50,307 bases of DNA, from contig JAISAE010000009.1 in assembly GCA_031266875.1 (NCBI GenBank), forward strand, positions 1 to 50,307. Reading direction: 5' to 3'. This DNA comes from Treponema sp. Lineage in GTDB: Bacteria; Spirochaetota; Spirochaetia; Treponematales; Breznakiellaceae. The notes beneath the pieces were generated by a model that searched no databases, was not told where the DNA came from, and saw only the letters and a program-made list of their open reading frames with translations. Shown here in pieces: positions 7,818-15,937 of the stretch. The translations under genes and the position numbers were made by a program. Numbering within the stretch: position 1 is the first letter of the stretch; each line of letters starts with the position of its first letter.

Positions 7818-9254
7818 CTATTCCTCAGGATTAACCTCAGGCGGAATCGGGCAACAGTAGCTTTCGCCGTCCAGCCGCCTTTGATACTCGGCTTTAGCAT
7901 CCGCTACAAGCGCGGGGTTTTCCAGAATATCCGCCGCGGTAAAGGCGATTATTTTTGCCGCATGGATAAGCCCCTTATGGACCAGGGACGACTTCCCGCA
8001 GGCCGTGAGCTGCCAGGAATGGGACACGGTTCCCTGGGGATAACAGGCGGTAAAGACCTGGGCGGTCGGTACCTGCCAGCTTACGTCTCCCACGTCTGTT
8101 GAACCGGGTAATACCCAGTTGGTTTCCTTGTAGGGAACAATGTCGTCCAGAATGGGCTTGGCCGCCATTGCTTCAATCTCCGTCTTAGCCGCCCTGGGAA
8201 AATACCGGGCAACCGTGGCGGGGATATTCGAGCGGGTCCCTTCGTCCAGGGTGGCCTGAAAGGAACGGGCAAAGGCGAGTTCTTCTTCTGTCCACGTAAC
8301 CGGTCCAAGGGAGATCATGTTTGTGTGCATGGCCTTGCCCAGCGTGTTATTCACGAGGTAATTTGCCGCGGCGCTGTCCCAGCGGAGGGACATTGTGGTT
8401 CCGGTCATCAAGGCCGCGCCTTTGGCGATGTCTACCACCCGCTCAAAGATACTCTGTACCTGGGAGGGCTTGGGTGCGCGGATAAAGTAGAGAAGTTCCG
8501 AAGACGCCTGCACCACGTTAGGAAGGCCACCGCCCACATCGGTATAGGCGTAGTGGATGCGGGCTTCCTGAATGATATGCTCCCGTAGGTAATTGACCCC
8601 GACACTCATCAATTCCGCCGCGTCAAGAGCGCTCCGTCCATTTTCTGGAGCCGCAGCCGCATGAGCGCTTCTTCCCTTAAAGCTAAAGAATATCTGGTAG
8701 TTGGCAAGGCTGCTCATGGTCCACACCGAATTTTCCATCATTGGATGCCAGGTAAGGGCAATGTCAAGGCCGTTAAATACACCGGCACGGGCAAGGTACG
8801 CCTTGCCGGAGCCGGACTCCTCGGCGGGGCAGCCATAATACTTCACCGTACCGGAAAGCCCCTGCTCCTGTAGGTAGTCCTTGATACCCGAAGCCGCAGC
8901 CGCCGATCCCGCGCCCAGGGCGCTATGCCCGCAGCCATGTCCGTTGCCGCCCGCGATTACAGGCTTTTTCTCTGGAACGCCCGCCTGCTGACTCAAACCC
9001 GGCAAAGCATCGTATTCCCCCAGAATACCAATCTCAGGCGCGCCCTTTCCCCATGTGGCAATAAAGGCGTGGGCCATACCAGCGACACCGCGCTCAATGG
9101 TAAAGCCTTCCCCTTCCAGTGCAGCGCAGATAGCGTCAGCGGAATGTTTAAGACCAAAGCGAATCTCCGCACATTCCCATATTTTGTCGTTCAAAGCAGT
9201 AAAAACCGCCGCTTTTTTGTCGATTAACTCGGCAATTCGTCTTTTATCACTCAT
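7818..9254 (-). CDS. abgB: M20 amidohydrolase, p-aminobenzoyl-glutamate hydrolase subunit B-like
   Basis: The 478-residue length is close to E. coli AbgB. Conserved M20 features are GEYDALPG, NGHGCGHSALGAG (metal-binding His), CPAEESGSGK (catalytic Glu pair), TWHPMMEN, and the lid-domain segment KGRSAHAAAAPENGRSALDA. The C-terminal STDVGDVSWQVPT and SHSW motifs are also typical. The enzyme would cleave an amide bond, by analogy releasing p-aminobenzoate from folate breakdown products. It is the last gene of a minus-strand operon behind two membrane proteins, which might import its substrate. Family assignment is strong; exact substrate is inferred. ATG start at 9254. Confidence 0.88.
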   Translation of the reverse strand: MSDKRRIAELIDKKAAVFTALNDKIWECAEIRFGLKHSADAICAALEGEGFTIERGVAGMAHAFIATWGKGAPEIGILGEYDALPGLSQQAGVPEKKPVIAGGNGHGCGHSALGAGSAAAASGIKDYLQEQGLSGTVKYYGCPAEESGSGKAYLARAGVFNGLDIALTWHPMMENSVWTMSSLANYQIFFSFKGRSAHAAAAPENGRSALDAAELMSVGVNYLREHIIQEARIHYAYTDVGGGLPNVVQASSELLYFIRAPKPSQVQSIFERVVDIAKGAALMTGTTMSLRWDSAAANYLVNNTLGKAMHTNMISLGPVTWTEEELAFARSFQATLDEGTRSNIPATVARYFPRAAKTEIEAMAAKPILDDIVPYKETNWVLPGSTDVGDVSWQVPTAQVFTACYPQGTVSHSWQLTACGKSSLVHKGLIHAAKIIAFTAADILENPALVADAKAEYQRRLDGESYCCPIPPEVNPEE

Positions 9255-9256
9255 CT

Positions 9257-10027
9257 CTATTTCTCCCCTGGCAGCAGAACTTTAATCTGTCCGATTTTGT
9301 AGAGCCACTTGTTGCTGAACCATCCGATAGGAATAAGCGCCAGCATCAGGAAGCCCTGGTAAAGGGCAAAGCCCATGCTGTTATTCATACCATAAACCAC
9401 AACAAGGTAGACCACCGCGACAAGCGCGAAAAGGATAGCCGGACACTTCCAGCGCCCCAAACAAGTAACGCCGCCACCCAGTTTACTACTCAAAGAACCC
9501 ATGACAAGAGAGCCGAAAAGCGCCGGCACGATGTTGCTTGATGCCTGTTTAAACACCGGCAGGTTTAATATTGGCTGGAGCGGCTGCAAGAGAATAACGC
9601 CTGCCACGATGACCGCGATAGTAACAAAGCTCGACACGCTTACCGCAATAGAGGTAACAATATCAGCGTCTTCAGTGCCTTCTTCAATATCAAGAATTTC
9701 AAGGGCTGTCTTGGCAATAGGGAGCTTCAGGTTCGATATATTGCCGGTAATCTGCGCCAGATAATAGGAACTTCCCAGAATGGGCGAAAAGGCAATGGTT
9801 TCCGAAAAAGCTCCGGGAACAAAGAGGGCAAGGAGGCTGATAGCGGTCGTCAGTATCTGGATTATTGTAGGCATGGCGTTAAAATAGATTCCCGCGACCG
9901 TGGGAATCCCCAGCATAACGATAATGGCGCATACGATACCAATACGGCCCAGCCGGTGCATGGCGTTTAGATGAGCCATGCCGGACGCATCAATACCGAG
10001 CGTGTTCTTCTTTTTTGTATCACTCAT
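9257..10027 (-). CDS. Integral membrane protein, probable transporter subunit
   Basis: The 256-residue protein has about seven hydrophobic segments, including IVCAIIVMLGIPTVAGIYF, VTIAVIVAGVILL and AILFALVAVVYLVVVYG. It has a soluble N-terminus (MSDTKKKNT) and no signal peptide. No enzyme motif is visible. It sits 2 bp before abgB and 10 bp after the DUF5058-like gene, so the three are almost certainly co-transcribed. This arrangement suggests a two-component membrane carrier feeding the amidohydrolase. That role comes only from context. Confidence 0.7.
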   Translation of the reverse strand: MSDTKKKNTLGIDASGMAHLNAMHRLGRIGIVCAIIVMLGIPTVAGIYFNAMPTIIQILTTAISLLALFVPGAFSETIAFSPILGSSYYLAQITGNISNLKLPIAKTALEILDIEEGTEDADIVTSIAVSVSSFVTIAVIVAGVILLQPLQPILNLPVFKQASSNIVPALFGSLVMGSLSSKLGGGVTCLGRWKCPAILFALVAVVYLVVVYGMNNSMGFALYQGFLMLALIPIGWFSNKWLYKIGQIKVLLPGEK

Positions 10028-10037
10028 GGATAGCTCC

Positions 10038-10760
10038 TTAGGTTAAAATAGCATTCCACAGCACAGACGACGCCATGGCGAGGATAAGGCTTATGGCCAG
10101 GGTAAAATTCCGCAGGAAAACCCATTTTCCCACAGCAATCCGGTTCAACACGATAGTAATGGCCAAACTGGTGAGAAAGGTAAGCATTTGAATATAGCCT
10201 GAAGTCCTGAAGTTGAGAAAAATCGGCACAATGAATACCGCCAGAATCACGGTAAAGAAAATTGATCCGGCCAAAACCGACCAGCGTTTATCTCCGGCCT
10301 TCATCTTCATAGAGCCTAAATGAATGGATTTTGTAATAAACGGCGAGACAAACATGCCGCCCATAATACCCAAAGACATAACGTACATCACCAGCACAAA
10401 ATCCCGCGCAGTCGCTTCAGAGACCCGGCTCAGTTCAAGGCCAATGGCTTTGAGCGTCATATCCACCGCCATAGTTTCGTAGGTCAGAGAACCAACCACC
10501 GAGAGCCGCCACCAGGGCCAGGGAATACCCAAAAGGGCAACTAAGGAGAACACCCCAATAACAATGGAAATTGACGGCACAATAGTCGCCGAAACCGTCA
10601 TTTTTACAAGGCCCATGAGTTTTTCGTTACTCCACCCCTTGATGCGGGCGCGTTTCCATGATTTTCGCATGGAAATAAGGGAGAAGCCAGCAACAAAGCA
10701 TATTCCAATGCTTACCAGTACATAAATAAGCCAATGATTGGCTGCTTCGAAAAAACTCAT
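10038..10760 (-). CDS. DUF5058-family membrane protein
   Basis: The 240-residue protein has about six to seven membrane segments and resembles the DUF5058 family, which is often found with M20 amidohydrolases. Its ATG at 10760 overlaps the stop codon of the upstream gene as ATGA, implying translational coupling. With the 256-residue neighbour it may form a transporter for the AbgB-like substrate. Pfam assignment is from recall and should be treated as likely, not proven. Confidence 0.7.
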   Translation of the reverse strand: MSFFEAANHWLIYVLVSIGICFVAGFSLISMRKSWKRARIKGWSNEKLMGLVKMTVSATIVPSISIVIGVFSLVALLGIPWPWWRLSVVGSLTYETMAVDMTLKAIGLELSRVSEATARDFVLVMYVMSLGIMGGMFVSPFITKSIHLGSMKMKAGDKRWSVLAGSIFFTVILAVFIVPIFLNFRTSGYIQMLTFLTSLAITIVLNRIAVGKWVFLRNFTLAISLILAMASSVLWNAILT

Positions 10761-11056
10761 ATATGTTCCTCGCTAACGGCAAGCACTTGGTCTTTGACCG
10801 CGGCGGCATAGTTTAGCACCAGAATTCCAGTGTCGCCTACCGCGTCCGCGCTGACAAAGGCATCACCCTTCGCCTCTACTGCGACCTTTATCGCATTATG
10901 AATGACGCGATAAGATTCTTGGTTGAGGTCATAGGGTGAAAAGCCGAGCGTGTAGGTTTTCATGGCGCCCCATGCACTCTGCCTTTGGCCGTTTCCCCAT
11001 ACCGCTGCTACCGCAACGAATACACCGACTACCACACAAAAAAGTTTTCTCTTCAT
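10757..11056 (-). pseudogene. Truncated periplasmic-binding-protein gene fragment
   Basis: The 99-residue ORF begins with a clear signal peptide (MKRKLFCVVVGVFVAVAAVWG) followed by NGQRQSA, typical of treponemal exported proteins. Mature residues YTLGFSPYDLNQESYRVIHN resemble the first strand and helix of ribose/galactose-type binding proteins. The product then stops after about 75 mature residues, although such proteins normally exceed 280. The ending VGDTGILVLNYAAAVKDQ may be unrelated or a joined internal segment. It has a good ribosome binding site (AGGGGAAACCA) and its own promoter, and it overlaps the next gene by 4 bp. It may survive as the leader cistron of the abg-type operon. Confidence 0.55.
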
Positions 11057-11085
11057 TGGTTTCCCCTGTAAGATTGTTGAACTAG

Positions 11086-11115
11086 ATGGTAATCCAAGCA
11101 TTTGAGCCTTGTCAA
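11086..11115 (-). promoter_or_regulatory. Sigma70-type promoter of the abg-type operon
   Basis: On the minus strand a perfect -35 TTGACA (11115-11110) is separated by 18 bp from TACCAT (11091-11086). The predicted transcript starts near 11079, 23 bases before the ATG at 11056. Just upstream, CCTTTAC...GTAAAGG (11118-11140) forms an inverted repeat that could be an operator. Confidence 0.5.
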
Positions 11116-11208
11116 CCCCTTTACACCCCGCATGTAAAGGCGCTGGCTGACGCTTGCGTGAGTAAGACCACCTACAGCTCACCGTTGCTTTGTGGCGTGT
11201 GGGATTGT

Positions 11209-11718
11209 CTAAGCGTGCTTGCCGGCTTTACCCTTCGGCGTGGAAACATCAAGCTGGATAGTGTAGCCCTCGTAGACGCTCATAAAAGACGCCCTGTTCC
11301 GCAACTTAAGGTGGTCATACAGAAACCTAACGCGCTTTTTTACAGAACTAAGGCTGATATTCTGTTCCCCGGCAATACATTCATACTTCTTTCTTTCAAG
11401 TATGGATTGAAGTATCCTAACATCACACTGGCTGAACATTGGCTTAGGCAATAGGAGCGTGTTCTTCTGCTCTTTGCTCCTTGTTGTATCCATGTTGAGG
11501 TTCTTGATAGATACCTGTTTTTGAACTCTCTGATTGTACAGATATCCAAGCCGTCTACAAAGCTCTCGATACCAGTTATCAAGCTGTTCATCAACCCTAG
11601 AATGACCGCCAGAACCAGAACCGCCGATGAATAGACAATCACAATGACAATCAGCATAGGTAACCATGTCTACCTCTTCCATTGCGGGCGCGGCATACTT
11701 ACCGAACATAATAAGCAT
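11209..11718 (-). CDS. LuxR-type HTH regulator with RiPP-precursor-like N-terminus
   Basis: This is a 169-residue ORF with ATG at 11718 and ribosome binding site AAAGGAG. The C-terminal 70 residues match a LuxR/GerE helix-turn-helix: FSQCDVRILQSIL, then IAGEQNISLSSVKKRV, then LKLRNRASFM. The first 28 residues instead resemble a short modified-peptide precursor: KYAAPAMEEVDM, then ADCHCDC, then a Gly-rich stretch LFIGGSGSGG. The same pattern (APAM..VDM..AD.C.C.C) occurs in the damaged ORF at 13966-14072. It is either a true fusion or a precursor gene joined to the end of a regulator by deletion. It is divergent from the radical SAM gene, across the palindromic array, and would be a natural local regulator. 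Confidence 0.6.
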   Translation of the reverse strand: MLIMFGKYAAPAMEEVDMVTYADCHCDCLFIGGSGSGGHSRVDEQLDNWYRELCRRLGYLYNQRVQKQVSIKNLNMDTTRSKEQKNTLLLPKPMFSQCDVRILQSILERKKYECIAGEQNISLSSVKKRVRFLYDHLKLRNRASFMSVYEGYTIQLDVSTPKGKAGKHA

Positions 11719-11738
11719 ACTTTCATTCTCCTTTCACT

Positions 11739-11760
11739 GCGGGTGAAAAATCACCCCGCG
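11739..11760 (-). promoter_or_regulatory. 5'-leader hairpin of the regulator gene
   Basis: GCGGGTGA...TCACCCCGC forms a stem with a 5-nt loop directly before the Shine-Dalgarno of the gene starting at 11718. It could influence translation. Read on the plus strand it is followed by a T-rich stretch. Confidence 0.35.
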
Positions 11761-11791
11761 TTTGATTTTATTGTGCTACCTAGTTCTTTTC

Positions 11792-11821
11792 ATCATAACA
11801 TTTTATCTGTACTGCTGTCTA
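11792..11821 (-). promoter_or_regulatory. Promoter of the LuxR-type regulator gene
   Basis: On the minus strand TAGACA (11821-11816) and TATGAT (11797-11792) are separated by 18 bp. The start would be near 11785, giving a leader of about 65 nt that contains the GCGGGTGA hairpin. Confidence 0.45.
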
Positions 11822-11940
11822 GAGATTTACAGGGCTAAGCTTAGACGCGCTTGTTAAATCCTTGCCGCAGGATAGCTACATCCTATGCGCCTGTAAACTA
11901 TACTGCTAACCGTGAACTAAGCGTCCATCATTTGATTCTA

Positions 11941-12365
11941 CATAGCTCCCATAGACAGGATAAGCTATCTCCTGCCTATGGAATCACTTATCTCCTGCCT
12001 ATAGGAGCACCTAGCTCCTACAAGTAGGAGAAGCTATCTCCCACTCATAGGATAACCTAGATCTCACAGGTTGGATCATCTATCTCCCACAAGTGGGAGC
12101 ACATAGTTCCCATAGGTGGGAGAAGCTATCTCCCACATGCGGGATCATCTACCTCCCATAGGCGGGATCACCTAGCTCCCACTCATGGGAGCGCCTATCT
12201 CCCACATGCAGGATCAGCTACCTCCCATGAGTGGGATCACCCATCTCCCACATGCGGGATCAGTTACCTCCCATGAGTGGGATCACTTATCTCCCACAAG
12301 CAGGATCACCTAGCTCCCATGTCTGGTTCCACCTACTTAGCATCCATGAGCAGTAACAACTAGCT
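11941..12365. repeat. 23-bp tandem palindromic array (CTCCCAC core), array 1
   Basis: About 18 units of 23 bp fill the space between the divergent regulator and radical SAM promoters. A typical unit is CTA(T/G/C)CTCCCA, four variable bases, then GGGATCAC. Arms are TCCCAC/GTGGGA in many units and TCCTAC/GTAGGA in the unit at 12016-12029, a compensated change that keeps the palindrome. Outer units are more degenerate. It has the same orientation as the array at 35278 and the opposite orientation to that at 20386. Confidence 0.9.
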
Positions 12366-12477
12366 ATCGTGTTATACTTGCCTTATATCTCAGTTCTACC
12401 TTTTATTATATCTACCTTAATTACACCATTTTATACTATTTTACACTAAAAATGTACTCAAATGTTCTTAAAAATTG

Positions 12478-12505
12478 TTGACAGGTGTCGAAAGGTGGAT
12501 ATACG
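12478..12505 (+). promoter_or_regulatory. Promoter of the radical SAM gene
   Basis: A perfect TTGACA (12478-12483) lies 16 bp before TATACG (12500-12505). The transcript would start near 12512, followed by GGAGG at 12529-12533 and a TTG start at 12539. This order argues against the upstream in-frame GTG at 12485, which lies inside the promoter. Confidence 0.55.
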
Positions 12506-12538
12506 TTTAAGACAGTCATTTCATGTATGGAGGTTATT

Positions 12539-13870
12539 TTGAGTTCTTTGCTAAACTCACTGTATTTTCCAAGCAAGTACCTATGTTTTTCCCACGGGGC
12601 TTACCAGGTGGTACTTAATGCTGATAACTGTAGAAGCCGCAAGTTTCTGAAAGACGAGTATGCTTACTTTAACAAGCTCTTACTGTTGAAGCAGGATTCA
12701 ACAAGAGGTGCCGCAGTTCAATGGGCAGCGGAGATGCCGGATGCTATTGCTTTTGTCAAGCAGATGATAGTTTCCGGCATGGTGTCTATGAAACCGTTTA
12801 TAGAGAACAAACACAACGAGGTACATGGAAAGCCACTTGCCGCGTATTGGGGCGTGTCATTAACGTGTAACTTCAGGTGTAGGTATTGCTACGCTGACTG
12901 TGGTGCTCCGGTCAAAGAGACGCCTCAAACCTACTTAACACCACAAGAGAACCAGCGCGTCATCGACAAGATAGCTGACCATGGGTTTCGTGAGATTACC
13001 TTTACCGGCGGGGAACCACTATTGAACAAAGACCTTTTTGACATGGCGGCTTATGCAAAGAAGAAGGGACTGCTTGTTGGTCTTCTGAGCAATGGGTCTT
13101 TGATAAGGAACCACGCTGTTGAAAAGTTTGAAACCTTTGACTATGTAAAGCTGAGTTTGGACAGCATGAGAGAAGAGGAAAATGATTACTTAAGGGGAAG
13201 GGGAAGTTACCACCTGATTGTTGACGCGATTGAGCATCTACGCTCACACAACATAGACACGCATATTGGAACTGTGTTGACGAGGGTAAACAAAGATTCC
13301 ATAAAGGAGCTAATAAACGAGCTTTACACTACCTATAACATCAAGCGCCATACTATAGCAAACTTCTCTCCGTTGGGAAATGGCGCGGCGTGCGCTGATA
13401 ATTTGGAGTGTACTCCTGAAGAAACACGGAAGAATGACGCCTTGATACTAGAAACCAAATTGAAGTTGTCAAAGAGGGATGTACATTCGGTGTTGAATGA
13501 CAATGCCCTTCCCGAAGGCAGGCAAGTCTGCTGTGGGATGGGTATTTCTGAGATATTCATCAATGAGCGCGGAGATGTGTATCCTTGTAGAATGACTTAT
13601 TCTAATGAGTATTACTTGGGCAATATACTGACTTGCAGTATGTCAACAATACAAAAAAACGTTGAGCGGATCACGAATGACCTAACTGTTGATTCTATTG
13701 AATCCTGCAAGGTCTGTAATTATAAGTATGTATGCGGCGGCGGGTGCAGGATGTATCACTGCGCCTATACAGGTTCGATATATAAGAGCCACCCGCCGCT
13801 CTGCGATACACTAAAGTGGCAGTTGGAAAGTTTGCTGCTCCTGAAACACGGGGTGTATAACAATGGGTGA
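12539..13870 (+). CDS. Radical SAM/SPASM peptide-modifying enzyme
   Basis: The product is 443 residues from the TTG at 12539, which has GGAGG five bases upstream. Residues 1-95 form an N-terminal region that may be a peptide-recognition domain. The radical SAM motif CX3CX2C is CNFRCRYC (Cys about 110, 114, 117). FTGGEPLLN and LSLDSM follow in the usual places for SAM binding. The C-terminal SPASM region contains CCGMG, VYPCRM, ESCKVCNYKYVCGGGC and a final PLCDTLK, ample cysteines for auxiliary iron-sulfur clusters. Such enzymes install thioether or carbon-carbon crosslinks in ribosomal peptides. Unlike the three paralogues at 25847-29278 this gene is intact. Its stop overlaps the following precursor-like ORF. 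Confidence 0.85.
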   Translation: MSSLLNSLYFPSKYLCFSHGAYQVVLNADNCRSRKFLKDEYAYFNKLLLLKQDSTRGAAVQWAAEMPDAIAFVKQMIVSGMVSMKPFIENKHNEVHGKPLAAYWGVSLTCNFRCRYCYADCGAPVKETPQTYLTPQENQRVIDKIADHGFREITFTGGEPLLNKDLFDMAAYAKKKGLLVGLLSNGSLIRNHAVEKFETFDYVKLSLDSMREEENDYLRGRGSYHLIVDAIEHLRSHNIDTHIGTVLTRVNKDSIKELINELYTTYNIKRHTIANFSPLGNGAACADNLECTPEETRKNDALILETKLKLSKRDVHSVLNDNALPEGRQVCCGMGISEIFINERGDVYPCRMTYSNEYYLGNILTCSMSTIQKNVERITNDLTVDSIESCKVCNYKYVCGGGCRMYHCAYTGSIYKSHPPLCDTLKWQLESLLLLKHGVYNNG

Positions 13871-14072
13871 TTTTATCAGTATGCGCGGACACACTCTGAT
13901 TTATTGTAACAAGGCTTGTGTGGAGGCTAAGGTTTTCAAGCAGGTCAATCTATACAAAGGAGGTAATGCTATACAAGATACGAAGTTTGTGTCTACCGCG
14001 CCCGCGATGGTTGCGGTAGACATGACTGCTGATGCTTAGTGTGATTGCGATTGCGGTTAGTTCAATGGCGGT
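13863..14072 (+). pseudogene. Damaged RiPP precursor-like ORF
   Basis: An open frame runs from the ATG at 13863 (overlapping the radical SAM stop) to a TAG at 14037-14039, 58 codons. In the same frame the codons after the TAG read CDCDCG and then stop at 14070-14072. The segment APAMVAVDM..ADA-stop-CDCDCG closely parallels APAMEEVDM..ADCHCDC at the N-terminus of the regulator encoded at 11718. A strong ribosome binding site (AAAGGAGG, 13956-13963) sits seven bases before an in-frame ATA at 13971, where the parallel gene has its initiation region. I infer an original short precursor starting there, lost through an ATG-to-ATA change and a nonsense codon just before the Cys-rich core. Confidence 0.5.
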
Positions 14073-14263
14073 GGTACTGGAAACTGAGTTTCCGGCAAGG
14101 GCGTTGCTTAGCGAGCGTTGTCATAAACTGATAAAATCAATTCAAAATGTGCTGTGTTATTGGTTTGTCTGTGTTCTTTTGATCATGGACATAGATTTAA
14201 GTGCATACCAGGACGATCCTTATGCGGGTCAATCCGGTATGTATCTATATAGGGGTGCTTCTT

Positions 14264-14590
14264 ATGAAGAAGTTGGTTGTTGCTTTGTTGCTTTGCTGCG
14301 CGGTAGTGGCGTTTGCCACTTCATGCGCCTCATCACGGTTTTCCGCTGTTATGAATGAAATTAGCCTTGATACAAGTTCAGAAGGGGTATTAGGGTATTT
14401 TGACATTGTGGTAAAAATACCAAGACATCCCAGCGGCCAGAGTCTTGGCGCTCATGATCCGGCAGTTATAGCCGCGATACAAGGAGAAATCACAAGGCTT
14501 GGCGGTACACGTGCTATAGATGTGAGGGTAGATGGCGAGGAAACATTTGGCAATACTACTGTCCGCGTAATTGGGACAGTGGTAAGGTAA
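14264..14590 (+). CDS. Small lipoprotein
   Basis: This is a 108-residue protein with a classic lipoprotein signal (MKKLVVALLLCCAVVAFATSC, lipobox ATSC). The mature part has about 88 residues, predicted mainly beta, with GGTRAIDVRVDGEETFGN and a closing VRVIGTVVR strand. I do not recognise the family. It lies between the precursor-like ORF and the RRE gene, and immunity or surface roles are possible but unsupported. ATG at 14264 is chosen over upstream in-frame starts because it opens the signal peptide. Confidence 0.7.
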   Translation: MKKLVVALLLCCAVVAFATSCASSRFSAVMNEISLDTSSEGVLGYFDIVVKIPRHPSGQSLGAHDPAVIAAIQGEITRLGGTRAIDVRVDGEETFGNTTVRVIGTVVR

Positions 14591-14647
14591 AGGCAAGCGC
14601 GGGATGATGTTTCATTCCGCGCTGAATTATAAAAGGGGTTGGTTAAA

Positions 14648-14881
14648 ATGCAGGATATACTGTATGGGATCGCGAGCTTGCTTATGGGAATAGGCTTTGC
14701 CTGTATTCCGATAGCTATATATCAAGGTTTAAAACATAAAGCAGAAGTGAAAAAGCTGGAGGAGCAGAGGCGTATCAAGGAACTGGAAATAGAAAACCAA
14801 AACAATCAACTGAGATTATTGGAAGAAGAAAACAGAAAATATGACAGACTCATCAAACACGCCCAAGAGACTCGTTCTTAG
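14648..14881 (+). CDS. Small membrane protein with coiled coil
   Basis: This 77-residue protein has one N-terminal membrane segment (ILYGIASLLMGIGFACIPIAIY) followed by a highly charged heptad-rich helix (KKLEEQRRIKELEIENQ). AAGGGG precedes the ATG at 14648. A shortened paralogue lies at 16199-16372, and an architecturally similar protein lies at 29895-30173. The layout resembles small membrane-anchored coiled-coil proteins such as PspB, but homology is not established. Confidence 0.65.
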   Translation: MQDILYGIASLLMGIGFACIPIAIYQGLKHKAEVKKLEEQRRIKELEIENQNNQLRLLEEENRKYDRLIKHAQETRS

Positions 14882-14969
14882 TTTCTATGGAAGTTCCGTA
14901 AGAAGCTGGAAGAGATTAAAGGGTGTATCCGCTTATAAGCGGACATTCCCTGTATGTTGGAGAACTATT

Positions 14970-15245
14970 ATGTTTAGATTGAATGATACGGTGTTTTTTG
15001 AGACTGACAAAGAAACAGGCAAAAAATATCTTATTGACACGGAGGACGGCAATCTTTTTCACCTGAATGAAACAGCCGCGCTGCTCTTGGACTTTGTGCA
15101 AGACGGAAAAGGCATTGACGAATACGCTGCTTTTGTTCTTTCCCATTTGGACGGCGTTTCCCCTCAGACAATCCGTAAGGACGCTGAATTGTATATCACC
15201 TTACTGCTTGATAAGGGCTTTCTGATACAGGAAGAAAAACCTTGA
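14970..15245 (+). CDS. PqqD-like RiPP recognition element (RRE) protein
   Basis: The 91-residue product begins MFRLNDTVFFETDKETGK and contains DTEDGNLFHLNETAALLLDF. This is the PqqD pattern of a beta hairpin followed by a winged helix, with a terminal LLLDKGFLI helix. PqqD-type proteins bind the leader of a precursor peptide and present it to a radical SAM enzyme. GGAGA lies seven bases before the ATG at 14970, which is preferred over the longer frame from 14841. It overlaps the start of the peptidase gene, so the two are translationally coupled. Together with the radical SAM gene at 12539 it marks this as a RiPP-type locus. Confidence 0.75.
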   Translation: MFRLNDTVFFETDKETGKKYLIDTEDGNLFHLNETAALLLDFVQDGKGIDEYAAFVLSHLDGVSPQTIRKDAELYITLLLDKGFLIQEEKP

Positions 15246-15925
15246 ACAGTATAAACGTCAATTTCATCAAAAAAATGCTCTCTTACGGGGCGTTCACTTT
15301 TAGCATAAACGGAAACTCCATGGAGCCACGCTTCTTCCAAGGCGACATGGTTAAAATAGCCGCCTGCCCGGATTACCGCGTTGATGACATTGTGCTTTAT
15401 GAAGCAGGAACACGGCTTGTTGTGCATAGAATCATTGATATGCGCGGCGAGTTGGTTGTAACAAAAGGAGACAATAACCTATTCCTTGATTACGGCATAA
15501 AAAAATCAGCGATTCTGGGAAAGGTCGTTGATCATACTCCTGAAGCGCCCAAAAAGCGGGTCGCGGTGGTGTTCAATTTCTGGGAGGAGGCTCTGTATCA
15601 TGAATGTAAGCCCTATTGCGAAACGCTGAACCTGCACATGATGTTCATGGAGAATCACTTTTTTGAAGAAGGAGAAAACATTGCCCTCTCAGCCGCTTCC
15701 CCCGTGAGTATCATGGACATGGAAAAGATCGCCCTTGATGATAAGCTCTATATTCATATTGGGGCGCCCATCGCCGACCACCATCGTGAAGGCTTTGTCC
15801 ATAAAGACCGCTTTGATGGCGTGTACCGTTCCGGCACGTATACTTCTTCGTATCTATTGAGTCCTAAAGAACATTTTTTGGTTCTCTATGGTGAACTTAT
15901 GGCATATTGGAACATCTCTCAGTAG
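15242..15925 (+). CDS. Soluble S26/S24-type peptidase (signal-peptidase-like) with extra C-terminal domain
   Basis: This is a 227-residue protein. Residues 20-100 carry the signal peptidase I fold motifs: NGNSMEPRF (catalytic Ser), GDMVKI, VDDIVLY, LVVHRIID (His rather than the bacterial Lys, as in the ER/archaeal type) and TKGDNN. There is no membrane anchor, so it is likely cytoplasmic. Residues 100-227 form an additional domain I do not recognise. The start is a TTG overlapping the RRE stop (TTGA). In this setting it would be a candidate leader peptidase for the modified peptide; that role is inferred from neighbours. Confidence 0.75.
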   Translation: MNSINVNFIKKMLSYGAFTFSINGNSMEPRFFQGDMVKIAACPDYRVDDIVLYEAGTRLVVHRIIDMRGELVVTKGDNNLFLDYGIKKSAILGKVVDHTPEAPKKRVAVVFNFWEEALYHECKPYCETLNLHMMFMENHFFEEGENIALSAASPVSIMDMEKIALDDKLYIHIGAPIADHHREGFVHKDRFDGVYRSGTYTSSYLLSPKEHFLVLYGELMAYWNISQ

Positions 15926-15937
15926 GAAAAAACAACA

